Of a stretch of DNA of 64,000 bases, positions 10,391 to 19,700 are shown one piece after another (within the stretch, counting starts at the first letter, position 1; every line of letters starts with the position of its first letter). Made by a program: the position numbers and the translations under genes. The stretch is from Sphingomonas sanxanigenens DSM 19645 = NX02. GTDB taxonomy: Bacteria > Pseudomonadota > Alphaproteobacteria > Sphingomonadales > Sphingomonadaceae. The notes beneath the pieces were generated by a model that did no database searches, was not told the origin of the DNA, and saw only the letters and a list, made by a program, of their open reading frames with translations. The stretch lies in contig NZ_CP006644.1 of NCBI RefSeq assembly GCF_000512205.2, forward strand, positions 62,001 through 126,000. Reading direction: 5' to 3'.

Positions 10391-10949
10391 CCGCGTCGCC
10401 GCGCTGCTGCTCGCCGGCGGGCTTTCGCGTCGCTACGGCGCCGACGACAAGCTGGTTGCCGACCATGCGGGGCGGCCGCTTGCCGTCCACGCACGCGATT
10501 CGCTGGCTGGTTTCGCCTGCCGGTTCGCGGTGGTGCGCGCCGGTGCCGGCGCGCTGGGGGCGCTGCTTGCGGCGGGCGGGCTGCGGCTGATCGAGAATGC
10601 CGCGCCCGAAGAGGGCATGGCCGGCTCGATCCGGCTGGGCGTTGCGGCGGCGGCCGCGCTGGATGTCGAGGCGCTCTTGATCTGCCTCGCCGATATGCCG
10701 CGCATCGACGGGGCGCTCCTTGCGCGGATGTGCGCGGACTATGATCCGGACATCGGCCTGCTGGTGTGCGCGGCGGGTGGGCGGCGGATGCCGCCGGCGC
10801 TGATCGGGCGGCGTCACTTCGCGGATCTCGGAAAGCTGACGGGAGATGTCGGCGCACGCGACCTGCTGGCAGGGGCGCCGGTGCTGGCGATCGGTGCGGC
10901 GATCGCGCTGGACGTGGACCGGCCGGTGGATGGCGCGGGCGCGCCATAA
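10377..10949 (+). CDS. MobA/MocA-like molybdopterin nucleotidyltransferase
   Basis: 190 residues. The NTP-binding start AALLLAGGLSRRYGADDKLV matches the NTP_transf_3 fold of molybdenum cofactor cytidylyl- or guanylyltransferases, and CLADMPRID is the equivalent of the metal-binding PxxD region. Pairing with xdhC points to MocA (cytidylyl) rather than MobA, but the sequence alone does not settle this. The ATG at 10377 lies inside the end of xdhC. The segment between the two motifs is a little shorter than in many homologues. Confidence 0.85.
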   Translation: MIAADRVAALLLAGGLSRRYGADDKLVADHAGRPLAVHARDSLAGFACRFAVVRAGAGALGALLAAGGLRLIENAAPEEGMAGSIRLGVAAAAALDVEALLICLADMPRIDGALLARMCADYDPDIGLLVCAAGGRRMPPALIGRRHFADLGKLTGDVGARDLLAGAPVLAIGAAIALDVDRPVDGAGAP

Positions 10950-10996
10950 ACGCCCGTCGTCCCGCTCGACGTGACGGACCGACGGACCTGGCTGTC

Positions 10997-11584
10997 CTAC
11001 CCTTCGATCAGCGGCACATGCCCCGCCACATCCCGCGGCAGCAGACCGGTCAGGCGCGGATCCGGAAACGTCTCCATCCGCCGCTCGACCGCGACGAATC
11101 CCTGCGCGCGGTAGAAACCCAACGCCGAAGGGTGGTCGAGCGTGCAGGTCTGCAGCCAGACGCGCTCGACGCCGCGGGTCCAGGCGAGCGCCATCGCCTG
11201 CGCCATCATCCAGCGGCCATGGCCCTTGCCGGCGAGCTCGGGGACGAGCGCGAAGAAGGCGAGGATGCATTCGCCGGGCGTGCGATGGTCGAGTTCGATC
11301 AGCCCGATCTCGATGCCGCGCCGGTCGAGCACGGCATGGATCGACACCGCGGGATCGCGAATCGTCTCGATCAGGGTCGCGTCGTCCATCGCCAGCCGCG
11401 AAAACCAAAGCCAGGGCGCGCCGACCCTGCGGAACAGCGCGCGATAGGTCTCCGGTACGGCGGCGGGCCAGGGCTGGAGGCGCAGCGGGCTTGCCGGCAG
11501 CGGCCGCAGCGCCGGGCGGCGGCGCATCTCCAGCACGGTGACGACGGTCGCGACCTCGCCGGCAGCAACCGCAATCAGGGCCAT
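10997..11584 (-). CDS. GNAT family N-acetyltransferase
   Basis: 195 residues. The acetyl-CoA-binding region is visible as FFALVPELAGKGHGRWMMAQ (R/QxxGxG/A type) followed by WLQTCTLDHPSALGFYRAQGF, the usual alpha4-beta7 block. Substrate is unknown. The start overlaps the hemF stop by 10 bp, so the two are likely co-transcribed. An N-terminal extension of about 35 residues before the GNAT core could mean a later true start. Confidence 0.85.
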   Translation of the reverse strand: MALIAVAAGEVATVVTVLEMRRRPALRPLPASPLRLQPWPAAVPETYRALFRRVGAPWLWFSRLAMDDATLIETIRDPAVSIHAVLDRRGIEIGLIELDHRTPGECILAFFALVPELAGKGHGRWMMAQAMALAWTRGVERVWLQTCTLDHPSALGFYRAQGFVAVERRMETFPDPRLTGLLPRDVAGHVPLIEG

Positions 11585-12429
11585 GCGGCTTCCGGCGGCA
11601 GGCTCATCAGGATCGCGTCGATATTGCCGCCGGTCTTGAGGCCGAACAGCGTGCCGCGATCATGGACGAGGTTGAATTCGGCATAGCGGCCGCGCCAGAC
11701 GAGCATGCGCTGCCGGTGTTCGGCGTTCCACGGCATGTCCATCCGCCGGCGGACGATGCGCGGGAAGATGTCGAGGAAGGCTTCGCCGACCGCGCGCGTC
11801 AGCGCGAAATTGGCGGCGAAGCTCTCGGCGTCGTCGCTTTCCCGATGGTCGTAGAAGATGCCGCCCACGCCGCGATGGACCTTGCGGTGGGGGATGTAGA
11901 AATACTCGTCCGCCCACTGCTTGAAATGCGGATAGAGCTGGTCGCCGTGCGGCGCGAGCGCCGCTTCGAACGCGGCGTGGAAGTCCGCCGTGTCCTCGTC
12001 ATAGGGGATCGGCGGATTGAGATCGGCGCCGCCGCCGAACCAGCGCTTCTCCGTCACCAGGAAGCGGGTGTTCATGTGGACGGCGGGGACATGCGGATTG
12101 GCCATGTGGGCGACGAGGCTGATGCCGGTCGCGAAGAAGGCCGGATTCTCCGCCGCGCCATGGATCGTCCTGGCGAATTCGGGAGAAAAGGCGCCGCCGA
12201 CGGTGGAAACGTTGACGCCGACCTTCTCGAAAACCTTGCCCTTCATCAGCCCGCGGGTGCCGCCGCCGCCTTCTTCGCCATCGGCATCCTCGCGATCCCA
12301 GGGGATATAGTCGAAGGCGGCTTCGCTGCCCGCCTCGCGCTCGATCGCCTCGAACGCGGCGCAGATGCGGTCGCGCAGCGCCTCGAACCAGTCGCGGGCC
12401 TGGCGTTGCTGCGGGTCGAGTTCGATCAT
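11575..12429 (-). CDS. hemF: Oxygen-dependent coproporphyrinogen III oxidase
   Basis: 284 residues, catalysing oxidative decarboxylation of coproporphyrinogen III to protoporphyrinogen IX in haem synthesis, with O2. Signature segments are ANPHVPAVHMNTRF, KRWFGGGADLNPPIPY, GGIFYDHRES and WRGRYAEFNLVHDRGT. It starts at ATG 12429. Length is slightly below the usual ~300. It is co-directional and overlapping with the GNAT gene. Confidence 0.96.
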   Translation of the reverse strand: MIELDPQQRQARDWFEALRDRICAAFEAIEREAGSEAAFDYIPWDREDADGEEGGGGTRGLMKGKVFEKVGVNVSTVGGAFSPEFARTIHGAAENPAFFATGISLVAHMANPHVPAVHMNTRFLVTEKRWFGGGADLNPPIPYDEDTADFHAAFEAALAPHGDQLYPHFKQWADEYFYIPHRKVHRGVGGIFYDHRESDDAESFAANFALTRAVGEAFLDIFPRIVRRRMDMPWNAEHRQRMLVWRGRYAEFNLVHDRGTLFGLKTGGNIDAILMSLPPEAAWP

Positions 12430-12509
12430 CGGAAAGGCACCTCAAACGCTCGGAACGGCGCGCAAGGCTTATCCGCACGGGGGCGGCCAAGTCGAGATGG
12501 GCGCGCGGC

Positions 12510-12959
12510 TTATTCGGGCATGCCGCCGGTCTGGCGCAGCGCCTCCACCAGCGCGATGCCGGCGGACATGCCGATGTTGAGCGAGCGGAAGCCGGGCCTG
12601 AGCGGGATGCGGATCCTGAGATCGGCGGCGTCGTGGACATCCTCGGGCACGCCCGCGCCCTCGGATCCGAACAGCAATATATCGTCGGGCCGGAACGCCG
12701 TCTCGTGGATCGGCGTGCTGCCGCGCGTCGTCAGCAGCGCGAGGCGGCCGCTGCGCTGTCCGGCGAACGCCGCCCAGTCGGCATGGCGGACGAGTTCGGC
12801 ATCCGCCGCATAGTCCATTCCCGCGCGCTTCAACCTCTTGTCGGAAAAGGCGAAGCCGCAGGGTTCGATCAGATCGACGGCCACGCCGAAACAGGCGGCG
12901 AGCCGCAGGATCGCGCCGACATTTCCGGCGATTTCGGGTTGGTACAGCGCAATCCGCAC
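12510..12959 (-). CDS. trmL: tRNA (cytidine(34)-2'-O)-methyltransferase TrmL
   Basis: 149 residues, a SPOUT-class methyltransferase that modifies the wobble base of tRNA-Leu. Visible elements are the N-terminal YQPEIAGNVGAILRLAACFG and the C-terminal trefoil knot pieces LLFGSEGAGVPEDV and LRPGFRSLNIGMSAGIALVE. The start codon is GTG at 12959. The gene is divergent from the petABC operon, with the Fur-like palindrome between them. Confidence 0.94.
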   Translation of the reverse strand: MRIALYQPEIAGNVGAILRLAACFGVAVDLIEPCGFAFSDKRLKRAGMDYAADAELVRHADWAAFAGQRSGRLALLTTRGSTPIHETAFRPDDILLFGSEGAGVPEDVHDAADLRIRIPLRPGFRSLNIGMSAGIALVEALRQTGGMPE

Positions 12960-12983
12960 GGTGTTCGACTAAGCCTCTAGAAT

Positions 12984-12998
12984 TGCGAATGATTCGCA
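12984..12998. promoter_or_regulatory. 7-1-7 palindrome resembling a Fur box
   Basis: TGCGAAT-G-ATTCGCA is a perfect 7-1-7 inverted repeat in the 191-bp divergent gap between trmL and petA. It has the geometry of the Fur consensus TGATAAT-N-ATTATCA, with the central AAT-N-ATT kept. Control of petABC or trmL by iron is inferred only. Confidence 0.6.
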
Positions 12999-13150
12999 GA
13001 TTATCCCGTTGCGCAAAATGCTGTTGGCAAACGGGGCTTTCGATGGCTATCAGCGAATTCAACCGTCGGAGCAACAGGCGGGGAGGGGGTCGAAAAGCGT
13101 CGCGCAAAGCGGTCCCCGAATGTGCCACGTTCGAACCGCAAAGGCATTTC

Positions 13151-13720
13151 ATGGCCACGCTTGACACCACCGAGCCAGAGACGGGTGAAAACGGCGGGGA
13201 GGGGATCCGGCGCCGCGATTTCATCAATATTGCTGCAGTGAGCTTTGCCGGCGTCGGCGCCGTTTCGCTGCTCTACCCGATCGTCAACCAGATGAACCCA
13301 TCGGCGGACGTGCTTGCGCTCGCCTCGATCGAGGTCGACGTGTCGGCGATCCAGCCGGGCCAGGCGATCAAGACGATCTTCCGCAAGCAGCCGTTGTTCG
13401 TCAGGCATCTGACGCCCGCGGAGATTGCCGCGGCCGATGGCGTCGATGCGGCGTCGCTGCGCGATCCGCAGACGCTGGAGGAACGCACCAAGACCGGCAA
13501 GAAGCAGTGGCTGATCACGATGGGTGTCTGCACCCATCTCGGCTGCGTGCCGCTCGGCGCGGGCGAAGGCGAGGCCAAGGGCGAGTTCGGCGGCTATTTC
13601 TGCCCGTGCCATGGTTCCCACTACGATACGGCCGCGCGCATTCGCAAAGGCCCGGCACCCAAGAATCTGGAAGTGCCGGAATATGCGTTCACGTCGGATA
13701 CCGTTGTTCAGGTCGGTTGA
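13151..13720 (+). CDS. petA: Ubiquinol-cytochrome c reductase Rieske iron-sulfur subunit
   Basis: 189 residues, the [2Fe-2S] subunit of the bc1 complex, anchored in the inner membrane with a periplasmic cluster domain. A twin-Arg motif (IRRRDFINIAAVSFAGVG) precedes the membrane helix, consistent with Tat export. Cluster ligands are in CTHLGC and CPCHGSHYD. The open frame runs 56 codons further upstream, but ATG 13151 fits family length and leaves an untranslated leader after the palindrome at 12984. It heads petABC. Confidence 0.97.
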   Translation: MATLDTTEPETGENGGEGIRRRDFINIAAVSFAGVGAVSLLYPIVNQMNPSADVLALASIEVDVSAIQPGQAIKTIFRKQPLFVRHLTPAEIAAADGVDAASLRDPQTLEERTKTGKKQWLITMGVCTHLGCVPLGAGEGEAKGEFGGYFCPCHGSHYDTAARIRKGPAPKNLEVPEYAFTSDTVVQVG

Positions 13721-13731
13721 GGTAGCAGGAT

Positions 13732-15027
13732 ATGAGCTTTCCCTGGGCTGAGCATTATACGCCGAAGCATCCCTTCATGCGCTATATGGACGAGAAGCTG
13801 CCGCTGCCGCGCCTCGTCTACAACGCGGTGGGCGCGGGCTACCCGGTGCCGCGAAACCTGAATTATTTCTGGAATTTCGGCGTTCTCGCGGGTGCCGCTC
13901 TCGCCATCCAGATCCTCACCGGCATCATCCTGGCGATGCATTATGCCGCCAACGGACTGGTGGCGTTCGACAGCGTCGAACATATCATGCGCGATGTGAA
14001 CCAGGGCTGGCTGCTGCGCTATGCGCACGCCAACGGCGCCTCGATGTTCTTCATCGTCGTCTATCTGCACATCTTCCGCGGGCTCTATTACGGATCCTAC
14101 AAGGCGCCGCGCGAGATGGTCTGGCTGCTCGGCCTCGTCATCTTCCTGCTGATGATGGCGACCGCGTTCATGGGCTATGTGCTCCCCTGGGGGCAGATGA
14201 GCTTCTGGGGCGCCAAGGTGATCACCGGCCTGTTCTCGGCGATCCCGCTGGTCGGCACGACCATCCAGGAATGGCTGCTGGGCGGCTTCGCGCCGGACAA
14301 TGCCGCGCTCAACCGCTTCTTCTCGCTGCACTATCTGCTGCCGTTCGTGATCGCCGCGGTGATCATCCTCCACATCTGGGCGCTGCACATTCCGGGTTCG
14401 AACAACCCGACCGGCGTGGACGTGAAGGGGCCGCAGGATACGGTGCCGTTCCACCCCTATTACACGGCCAAGGACGGTTTCGGCCTCGGCGTGTTCCTGC
14501 TGATCTTCGCGATCCTGCTGTTCTTCGCGCCGAACTATCTGGGCCACGCGGACAATTATATCCCGGCCAACCCGCTTTCCACGCCGGCGCACATCGTCCC
14601 CGAATGGTATTTCTGGCCGTTCTACGCGATCCTGCGCGCCTTCACCGTGGATTTCATCCTGCCGGCCAAGCTGTGGGGCGTGCTCGCGATGTTCGCGGCG
14701 ATCCTGCTGCTGTTCTTCCTGCCGTGGCTCGATCGCTCGCCGGTCCGCTCGGGCAATTACCGGCCCCTGTTCAAGAAGTCGTTTGTCGTGCTCGTCGTCG
14801 ACGTGCTCGTTCTCGGCTATTGCGGCGGCGCGCCGGCGGAAGAGCCCTATGTGATGATCTCACAGCTGGCCGCAGCCTATTATTTCGCGCACTTCCTGAT
14901 CGTCCTGCCGATCATCTCGAAGATCGAAAAGCCGCTGCCACTGCCCAACTCGATCACCGAAGCGGTGCTCAAGGGCAAGGATGGCGCCACGCTTTCGACC
15001 AATGCCGTCGCGCAACCGGCCGAATAA
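13732..15027 (+). CDS. petB: Cytochrome b subunit of the bc1 complex
   Basis: 431 residues with eight or nine transmembrane helices. It carries the two b haems and the Qo/Qi sites. Recognisable are [56 protein letters not shown], and [18 protein letters not shown], which contains the Qo PEWY motif. Starts 11 bp after petA and ends 15 bp before petC. Confidence 0.98.
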   Translation: MSFPWAEHYTPKHPFMRYMDEKLPLPRLVYNAVGAGYPVPRNLNYFWNFGVLAGAALAIQILTGIILAMHYAANGLVAFDSVEHIMRDVNQGWLLRYAHANGASMFFIVVYLHIFRGLYYGSYKAPREMVWLLGLVIFLLMMATAFMGYVLPWGQMSFWGAKVITGLFSAIPLVGTTIQEWLLGGFAPDNAALNRFFSLHYLLPFVIAAVIILHIWALHIPGSNNPTGVDVKGPQDTVPFHPYYTAKDGFGLGVFLLIFAILLFFAPNYLGHADNYIPANPLSTPAHIVPEWYFWPFYAILRAFTVDFILPAKLWGVLAMFAAILLLFFLPWLDRSPVRSGNYRPLFKKSFVVLVVDVLVLGYCGGAPAEEPYVMISQLAAAYYFAHFLIVLPIISKIEKPLPLPNSITEAVLKGKDGATLSTNAVAQPAE

Positions 15028-15042
15028 GAGGAAATTCAGAAG

Positions 15043-15885
15043 ATGGTCCGTCTGATCGGCTTTCTCGTCGGCCTCGGTTTCGTCGGCGTCGTCCTCTGGT
15101 CCTTCCTGTGGGGCGTCGTCTCCTACATCGAGGAACCCCCCGTGCCGACCGTCGAGCATGAGTTCCACCTGAGCCCCAAGCAGGTGAGCTGGAGCTTCGA
15201 CGGCCCCTTGGGCAAGTTCGACCGTGCGCAGCTCCAGCGCGGCTTCCAGGTCTACAAGGAAGTCTGCTCGGCCTGCCACTCGCTGCGGCTGGTCTCGTTC
15301 CGCGACCTCGCCGACCTTGGCTATAGCGAACCCGAGATCAAGGCGATCGCCGAGCAGTGGGTCGTCGAGCAGCCCTCGATCAACCCGGAGACCGGCGAGC
15401 CGGCGACGCGCAAGTCGATCGCCTCGGACCGGTTCCCGTCGCCGTTCGCCAACGAGGTCGCGGCGCGCGCCGCCAATGCCGGTGCGCTGCCGCCCGATCT
15501 CTCGCTGATCACCAAGGCGCGGCATGACGGCAGCAACTATGTCCACTCGCTGATCACCGGCTATCGGCCGCAGCCCGCCGAACTGTTGAAGGAGTTCCCG
15601 GATGCGAAAACGCCGGACGGGCTGCACTTCAACCCCTATTTCGCCAACCTTAACCTGGCGATGGCGCCGCCGCTGACCGGTGACGGGCAAGTCACCTATG
15701 CCGACGGCACCAAATCCACCACCGACCAGATGGCGCGCGACATTGCCGCCTTCCTCACCTGGACGGCGGAACCCAAGCTGGAAAACCGCAAACGCACCGG
15801 CGTGGCGGTGGTCGGCTTCCTCATCATCCTGACCGTGCTGGCCTTCCTGTCGTACAAGAATATCTGGGCCGGCAAGAAGCATTGA
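15043..15885 (+). CDS. petC: Cytochrome c1 subunit of the bc1 complex
   Basis: 280 residues. An N-terminal hydrophobic segment leads into the c-type haem site CSACH (VCSACHSLRLVSFRDL). The distal Met ligand is probably within NLNLAMAPPLTGDGQV. A C-terminal anchor helix (GVAVVGFLIILTVLAFLSY) ends in KKH. It completes the three-subunit bc1 operon; no fourth subunit is adjacent. Confidence 0.97.
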   Translation: MVRLIGFLVGLGFVGVVLWSFLWGVVSYIEEPPVPTVEHEFHLSPKQVSWSFDGPLGKFDRAQLQRGFQVYKEVCSACHSLRLVSFRDLADLGYSEPEIKAIAEQWVVEQPSINPETGEPATRKSIASDRFPSPFANEVAARAANAGALPPDLSLITKARHDGSNYVHSLITGYRPQPAELLKEFPDAKTPDGLHFNPYFANLNLAMAPPLTGDGQVTYADGTKSTTDQMARDIAAFLTWTAEPKLENRKRTGVAVVGFLIILTVLAFLSYKNIWAGKKH

Positions 15886-15987
15886 GCGCTGAAATCGTCG
15901 GCCTCTCCCGGAAGGCGGGGGGCCGACCCTTTACCCCTTGATCGCGCCCGCCTACAGGAGCCGCCGAACCAGAGCGGAGGCGAGACG

Positions 15988-16527
15988 ATGAGGTCCAACG
16001 ATGACCTCAAGGCACTGATACGGACGATCCCGGACTTCCCGAAGCCCGGCATCCAGTTCCGCGACATCACCACGCTGCTCCTCGACGGCCCCGGCTTTGC
16101 CGCCGCGGTCGATCGGCTGGGCGAACTGGCCGTGCCGCTCGCGCCGCAGCTGATCGTCTCGATCGAGGCGCGCGGCTTCATCTTCGGCGCGGCGCTCGCC
16201 AAGCATCTCGGGCTGGGGCTGTTGCCGCTGCGCAAGCCCGGCAAGCTGCCCGGCGCCACCATCGGCATCGATTATGCGCTGGAATATGGCCATGACCGGC
16301 TGGAGATGCACGAAGGCGCGGTCGGCCCCGAGATGCGCGTGCTGATCGTCGACGATCTGATCGCGACCGGCGGCACCGCGCTCGCCGCGGTCAACCTGCT
16401 CCGCCACGCGCACGCGCATGTCGTGGGCGCGCTGTTCGCGATCGACCTGCCGGATCTGGGCGGCGCCGAACTGCTGCGCACCCAGGGCGTGCTGACGGAG
16501 AGCTTGTTCGCGTTCGAGGGGGAATGA
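15988..16527 (+). CDS. apt: Adenine phosphoribosyltransferase
   Basis: 179 residues. It converts adenine and PRPP to AMP (purine salvage). Signature pieces are IPDFPKPGIQFRDITTLL, IEARGFIFGAAL, and the PRPP loop VLIVDDLIATGGTALAAVNL. ATG 15988 follows a GGAGG-type site. It lies about 100 bp after petC, and a shared transcript is possible but not shown. Confidence 0.96.
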   Translation: MRSNDDLKALIRTIPDFPKPGIQFRDITTLLLDGPGFAAAVDRLGELAVPLAPQLIVSIEARGFIFGAALAKHLGLGLLPLRKPGKLPGATIGIDYALEYGHDRLEMHEGAVGPEMRVLIVDDLIATGGTALAAVNLLRHAHAHVVGALFAIDLPDLGGAELLRTQGVLTESLFAFEGE

Positions 16528-16583
16528 CCTCCATCCCCGTCGCAATGCATTGCCAACCTCGGGATTTCCCCAGTGGTGCGATG

Positions 16584-16632
16584 GCGCGCTTTCGTGATTC
16601 ACCTTCCGATGTCCGTAACGTCGAAAGCGCGC
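16584..16632. promoter_or_regulatory. Perfect 11-bp inverted repeat upstream of the RTX gene
   Basis: GCGCGCTTTCG at 16584-16594 is exactly inverted as CGAAAGCGCGC at 16622-16632, with 27 bp between. It lies about 75 bp before the RTX start and 57 bp after apt. No T-run follows, so it may be regulatory rather than a terminator. Purpose unknown. Confidence 0.5.
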
Positions 16633-16708
16633 GATAACCGCGTACCTCGTTGAATTGACGACGATCCTCCGCGTGGGCTAGACCCGACTGGGTGGGGGAA
16701 TAGTTCGC

Positions 16709-19700
16709 ATGTACATTTACGGCACGTCGATCGCCGACACGCTTAATGGTGACATATTCGGCATAGCCGATGACTATATTTACGGTCAGGCAGGAGATGA
16801 CATTCTCGCGGGTCTCGGCGGTGCCGATCGCCTCTTTGGAGACGAAGGGCATGACGTGCTCGAGGGCGGCGATGGCAACGATACGCTGGAAGGCGGGGCG
16901 GGCGATGATCTTCTCCGCGCCGGGCGTGGCAATGATACGCTGATCGGTGGTCCCGGCGAAAATCATCTGTTCGGCGACGCCGGCAACGACCTGATGATCG
17001 TCACCGGAAACGATACTGTCGACGGCGGAATCGGGCATGATGCGATCGATCTCTATTTCTATTGGAGCGCCAGCAGCGTCTCGATCGATCTCACGGCGTT
17101 GTGGCAGGGTGGCATCGGCTATGTGAACGGTGCGGGCATCGTTAATGTCGAGCAACTCGCTTTCCTCTCCGGATCGTCGTTCGATGATAACATCAAGGTC
17201 GGCGATGTATCGACCGCCACGATGTTCGATGTCATCCGCGGCACCGGTCTACATCTCTATTTGGGCAACGACATTGCCGTTGGCGGCGGCCACGCGGACC
17301 TGATTTATGGCGACAATGGCGATGACCGGATCTCCGGCGGCGCTGGCGATGATGTTCTGGATGGCGGCAACGGCCGCGATATCCTCAATGGCGGCGACGG
17401 CAACGATTATCTCAGCTTTGGCAGCGGAGACATCCTCGACGGCGGTGCCGGCCAGGACACGATCGATATCGATCTGCAGTTCGGGGAAGGCTCAACTACG
17501 GTCGATCTGACCGCGCTCTGGAACGGTGGCGTCGGCATCATCGGCACTGGCTCGGTGACCGGTGTCGAACTGATCGATCGTTGGATCATGACCGGATATG
17601 ACGATGTCGTCCGTACCGGTGATCTGCCGTCCGGCGGCACCTCTGTCTTGCTCAACGGCGGACATGATGCGGCTACGGGCGGCATTCAGGGTGACCGCTT
17701 CGACGGAGGCTCTGGTAACGACATGCTGGACGGCGCCGGCGGCAACGATCAACTGGTCGGTGGCACCGGGCGGGACGTGCTAAATGGCGGCGCCGGCGAC
17801 GATTGGCTCTTCACCGATGGACTCGACACGCTCGACGGTGGTGCGGGCAATGATGCGCTGGCGATCCTGGGCGCCAACTCGGGCGCCATGACGATCGATC
17901 TGTCGAAACTCGTGTCTCGCGGGCTGGTCACGATCAACGGAAATACCGCGACCGGCATCGAATCGATCCTCTACCTGGTTGGCAGCAACCAGGGGGATGT
18001 TGTCGTCACAGGAGATTTTGCGACGAATGGCATCGCTTATTTCGTGTCGGCCGGTCTCGATCTGCGCGGGGGAAACGACAAGGCGACCGGTGGCGCCGGC
18101 GATGACCTGTTCTTCGGGGGCGATGGCGATGACATGTTGTCGGGCGGCGCCGGCACGGACCGTCTCAATGCCGGTGCCGGCAATGACTGGCTCGATGGCG
18201 GTGCCGGAGACGATACGCTGTTCGGCGGCACCGGTAGAGACACCGTCAGCTACGAGTCGGTGCGGTCGCGCGTTGCAGTGGACCTTGCGATCACGACCGC
18301 GCAGGACACTCTGGGCGGCGGGCGTGATACGCTTCAGGACGTCGAGAGTCTGGTTGGCACCGCCTATGACGATGCGCTGATGGGTGACGCCGCCGACAAC
18401 AACCTGTTCGGCGGCGCTGGCAATGATCAGCTTTCCGGCGGCGCGGGCGCTGACCGGCTCGACGGTGGGCTGGGCATCGACAGCGTCAGCTATACCGCGG
18501 CAACAGCCGGCATCACGGTCGATCTCAGAACCGGCTATAGTTCAGGTGACACCGGGGGAGACATTCTCGTCGGCATCGAGAATTTGGTGGGTACGCGCTA
18601 CGATGACTGGATCGCGGGCGCCACGGCGGCGAACATCCTCGCCGGCGGCGGCGGTATCGACACGATCAGCTATGCGTCGGCGGCGGCGCGCGTGAAGGTC
18701 GATCTGGCGATCGCTGTCGCGCAGAACACGATCGGCGCAGGGATCGATACGCTTTCGGGCTTCGAGAATATCGTCGGCAGCGCCTTTCACGATACGCTGG
18801 CCGGTACCGTCGGCGTCAACCGGATGGAGGGTGGCGTCGGCAACGACCTGCTGACCGGTTTCGACGGCAATGATACGCTGATCGGCGGCGACGGTGACGA
18901 CACGCTTGTGGGTGGCGCACGCAATGACCGGCTGGAGGGCGGTGCAGGCATCGACATCGTCAGCTATGCCGACGCCATTTCGGCCGTAACGGTCGATCTG
19001 TTCTTCGTGGCGCCGCAGGCCACGGGCGGGGGCGGCACCGACACGCTGATCGGGATCGAGGGCGTGATCGGCAGCGCGTTCGACGATGTGCTGGCTGATA
19101 GCTTCGGCAATGATCGCCTCTATGGCGGCGCGGGCAATGATCGGATCATCGGCGGCTATGGCAGTGACCTGATCGATGGAGGCTACGGCATCGACACGCT
19201 CGACTATTCGGAGTTGGGCGGACCGCTGAGTGTCACGCTGCTGCTGGTTTCCGCCCAAAACACCGGTGACGCCGGCATAGATACCATCCGCGGCATCGAG
19301 AATCTGATCGGCGGCTATCGCGATGACGTCCTGTCGGGAGACGGTTACGGCAATGTGCTGAACGGCGGCTATGGCGACGATGTGCTAACCGGCAATCTCG
19401 GCAATGATGTGCTGATCGGCGGGGTGGGAATCGACACTGCCAGCTATGCGGCAGCCGCAGGTGCGGTGCGCGTCAGCCTGTTGCTCACGGGTGCGCAGTC
19501 AACGCTCGCGGCGGGAACCGATACGCTTTCGGGCATCGAGAACCTCACCGGATCCGCACATGACGACCAGTTGACCGGCGATGCCGCCGACAATGTGCTG
19601 ATCGGCAATGCCGGCAATGATCTGCTCGCGGGCGGGTTGGGAAATGACCTGCTGTCCGGCGGGGCGGGGATCGATACAGCCAGCTATGCGGCGGTGGGCG

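Noticed and set aside
16528-16708. Riboswitch or tRNA in the apt-RTX gap
   Set aside because: No cloverleaf or known aptamer features; only the inverted repeat at 16584 stands out.
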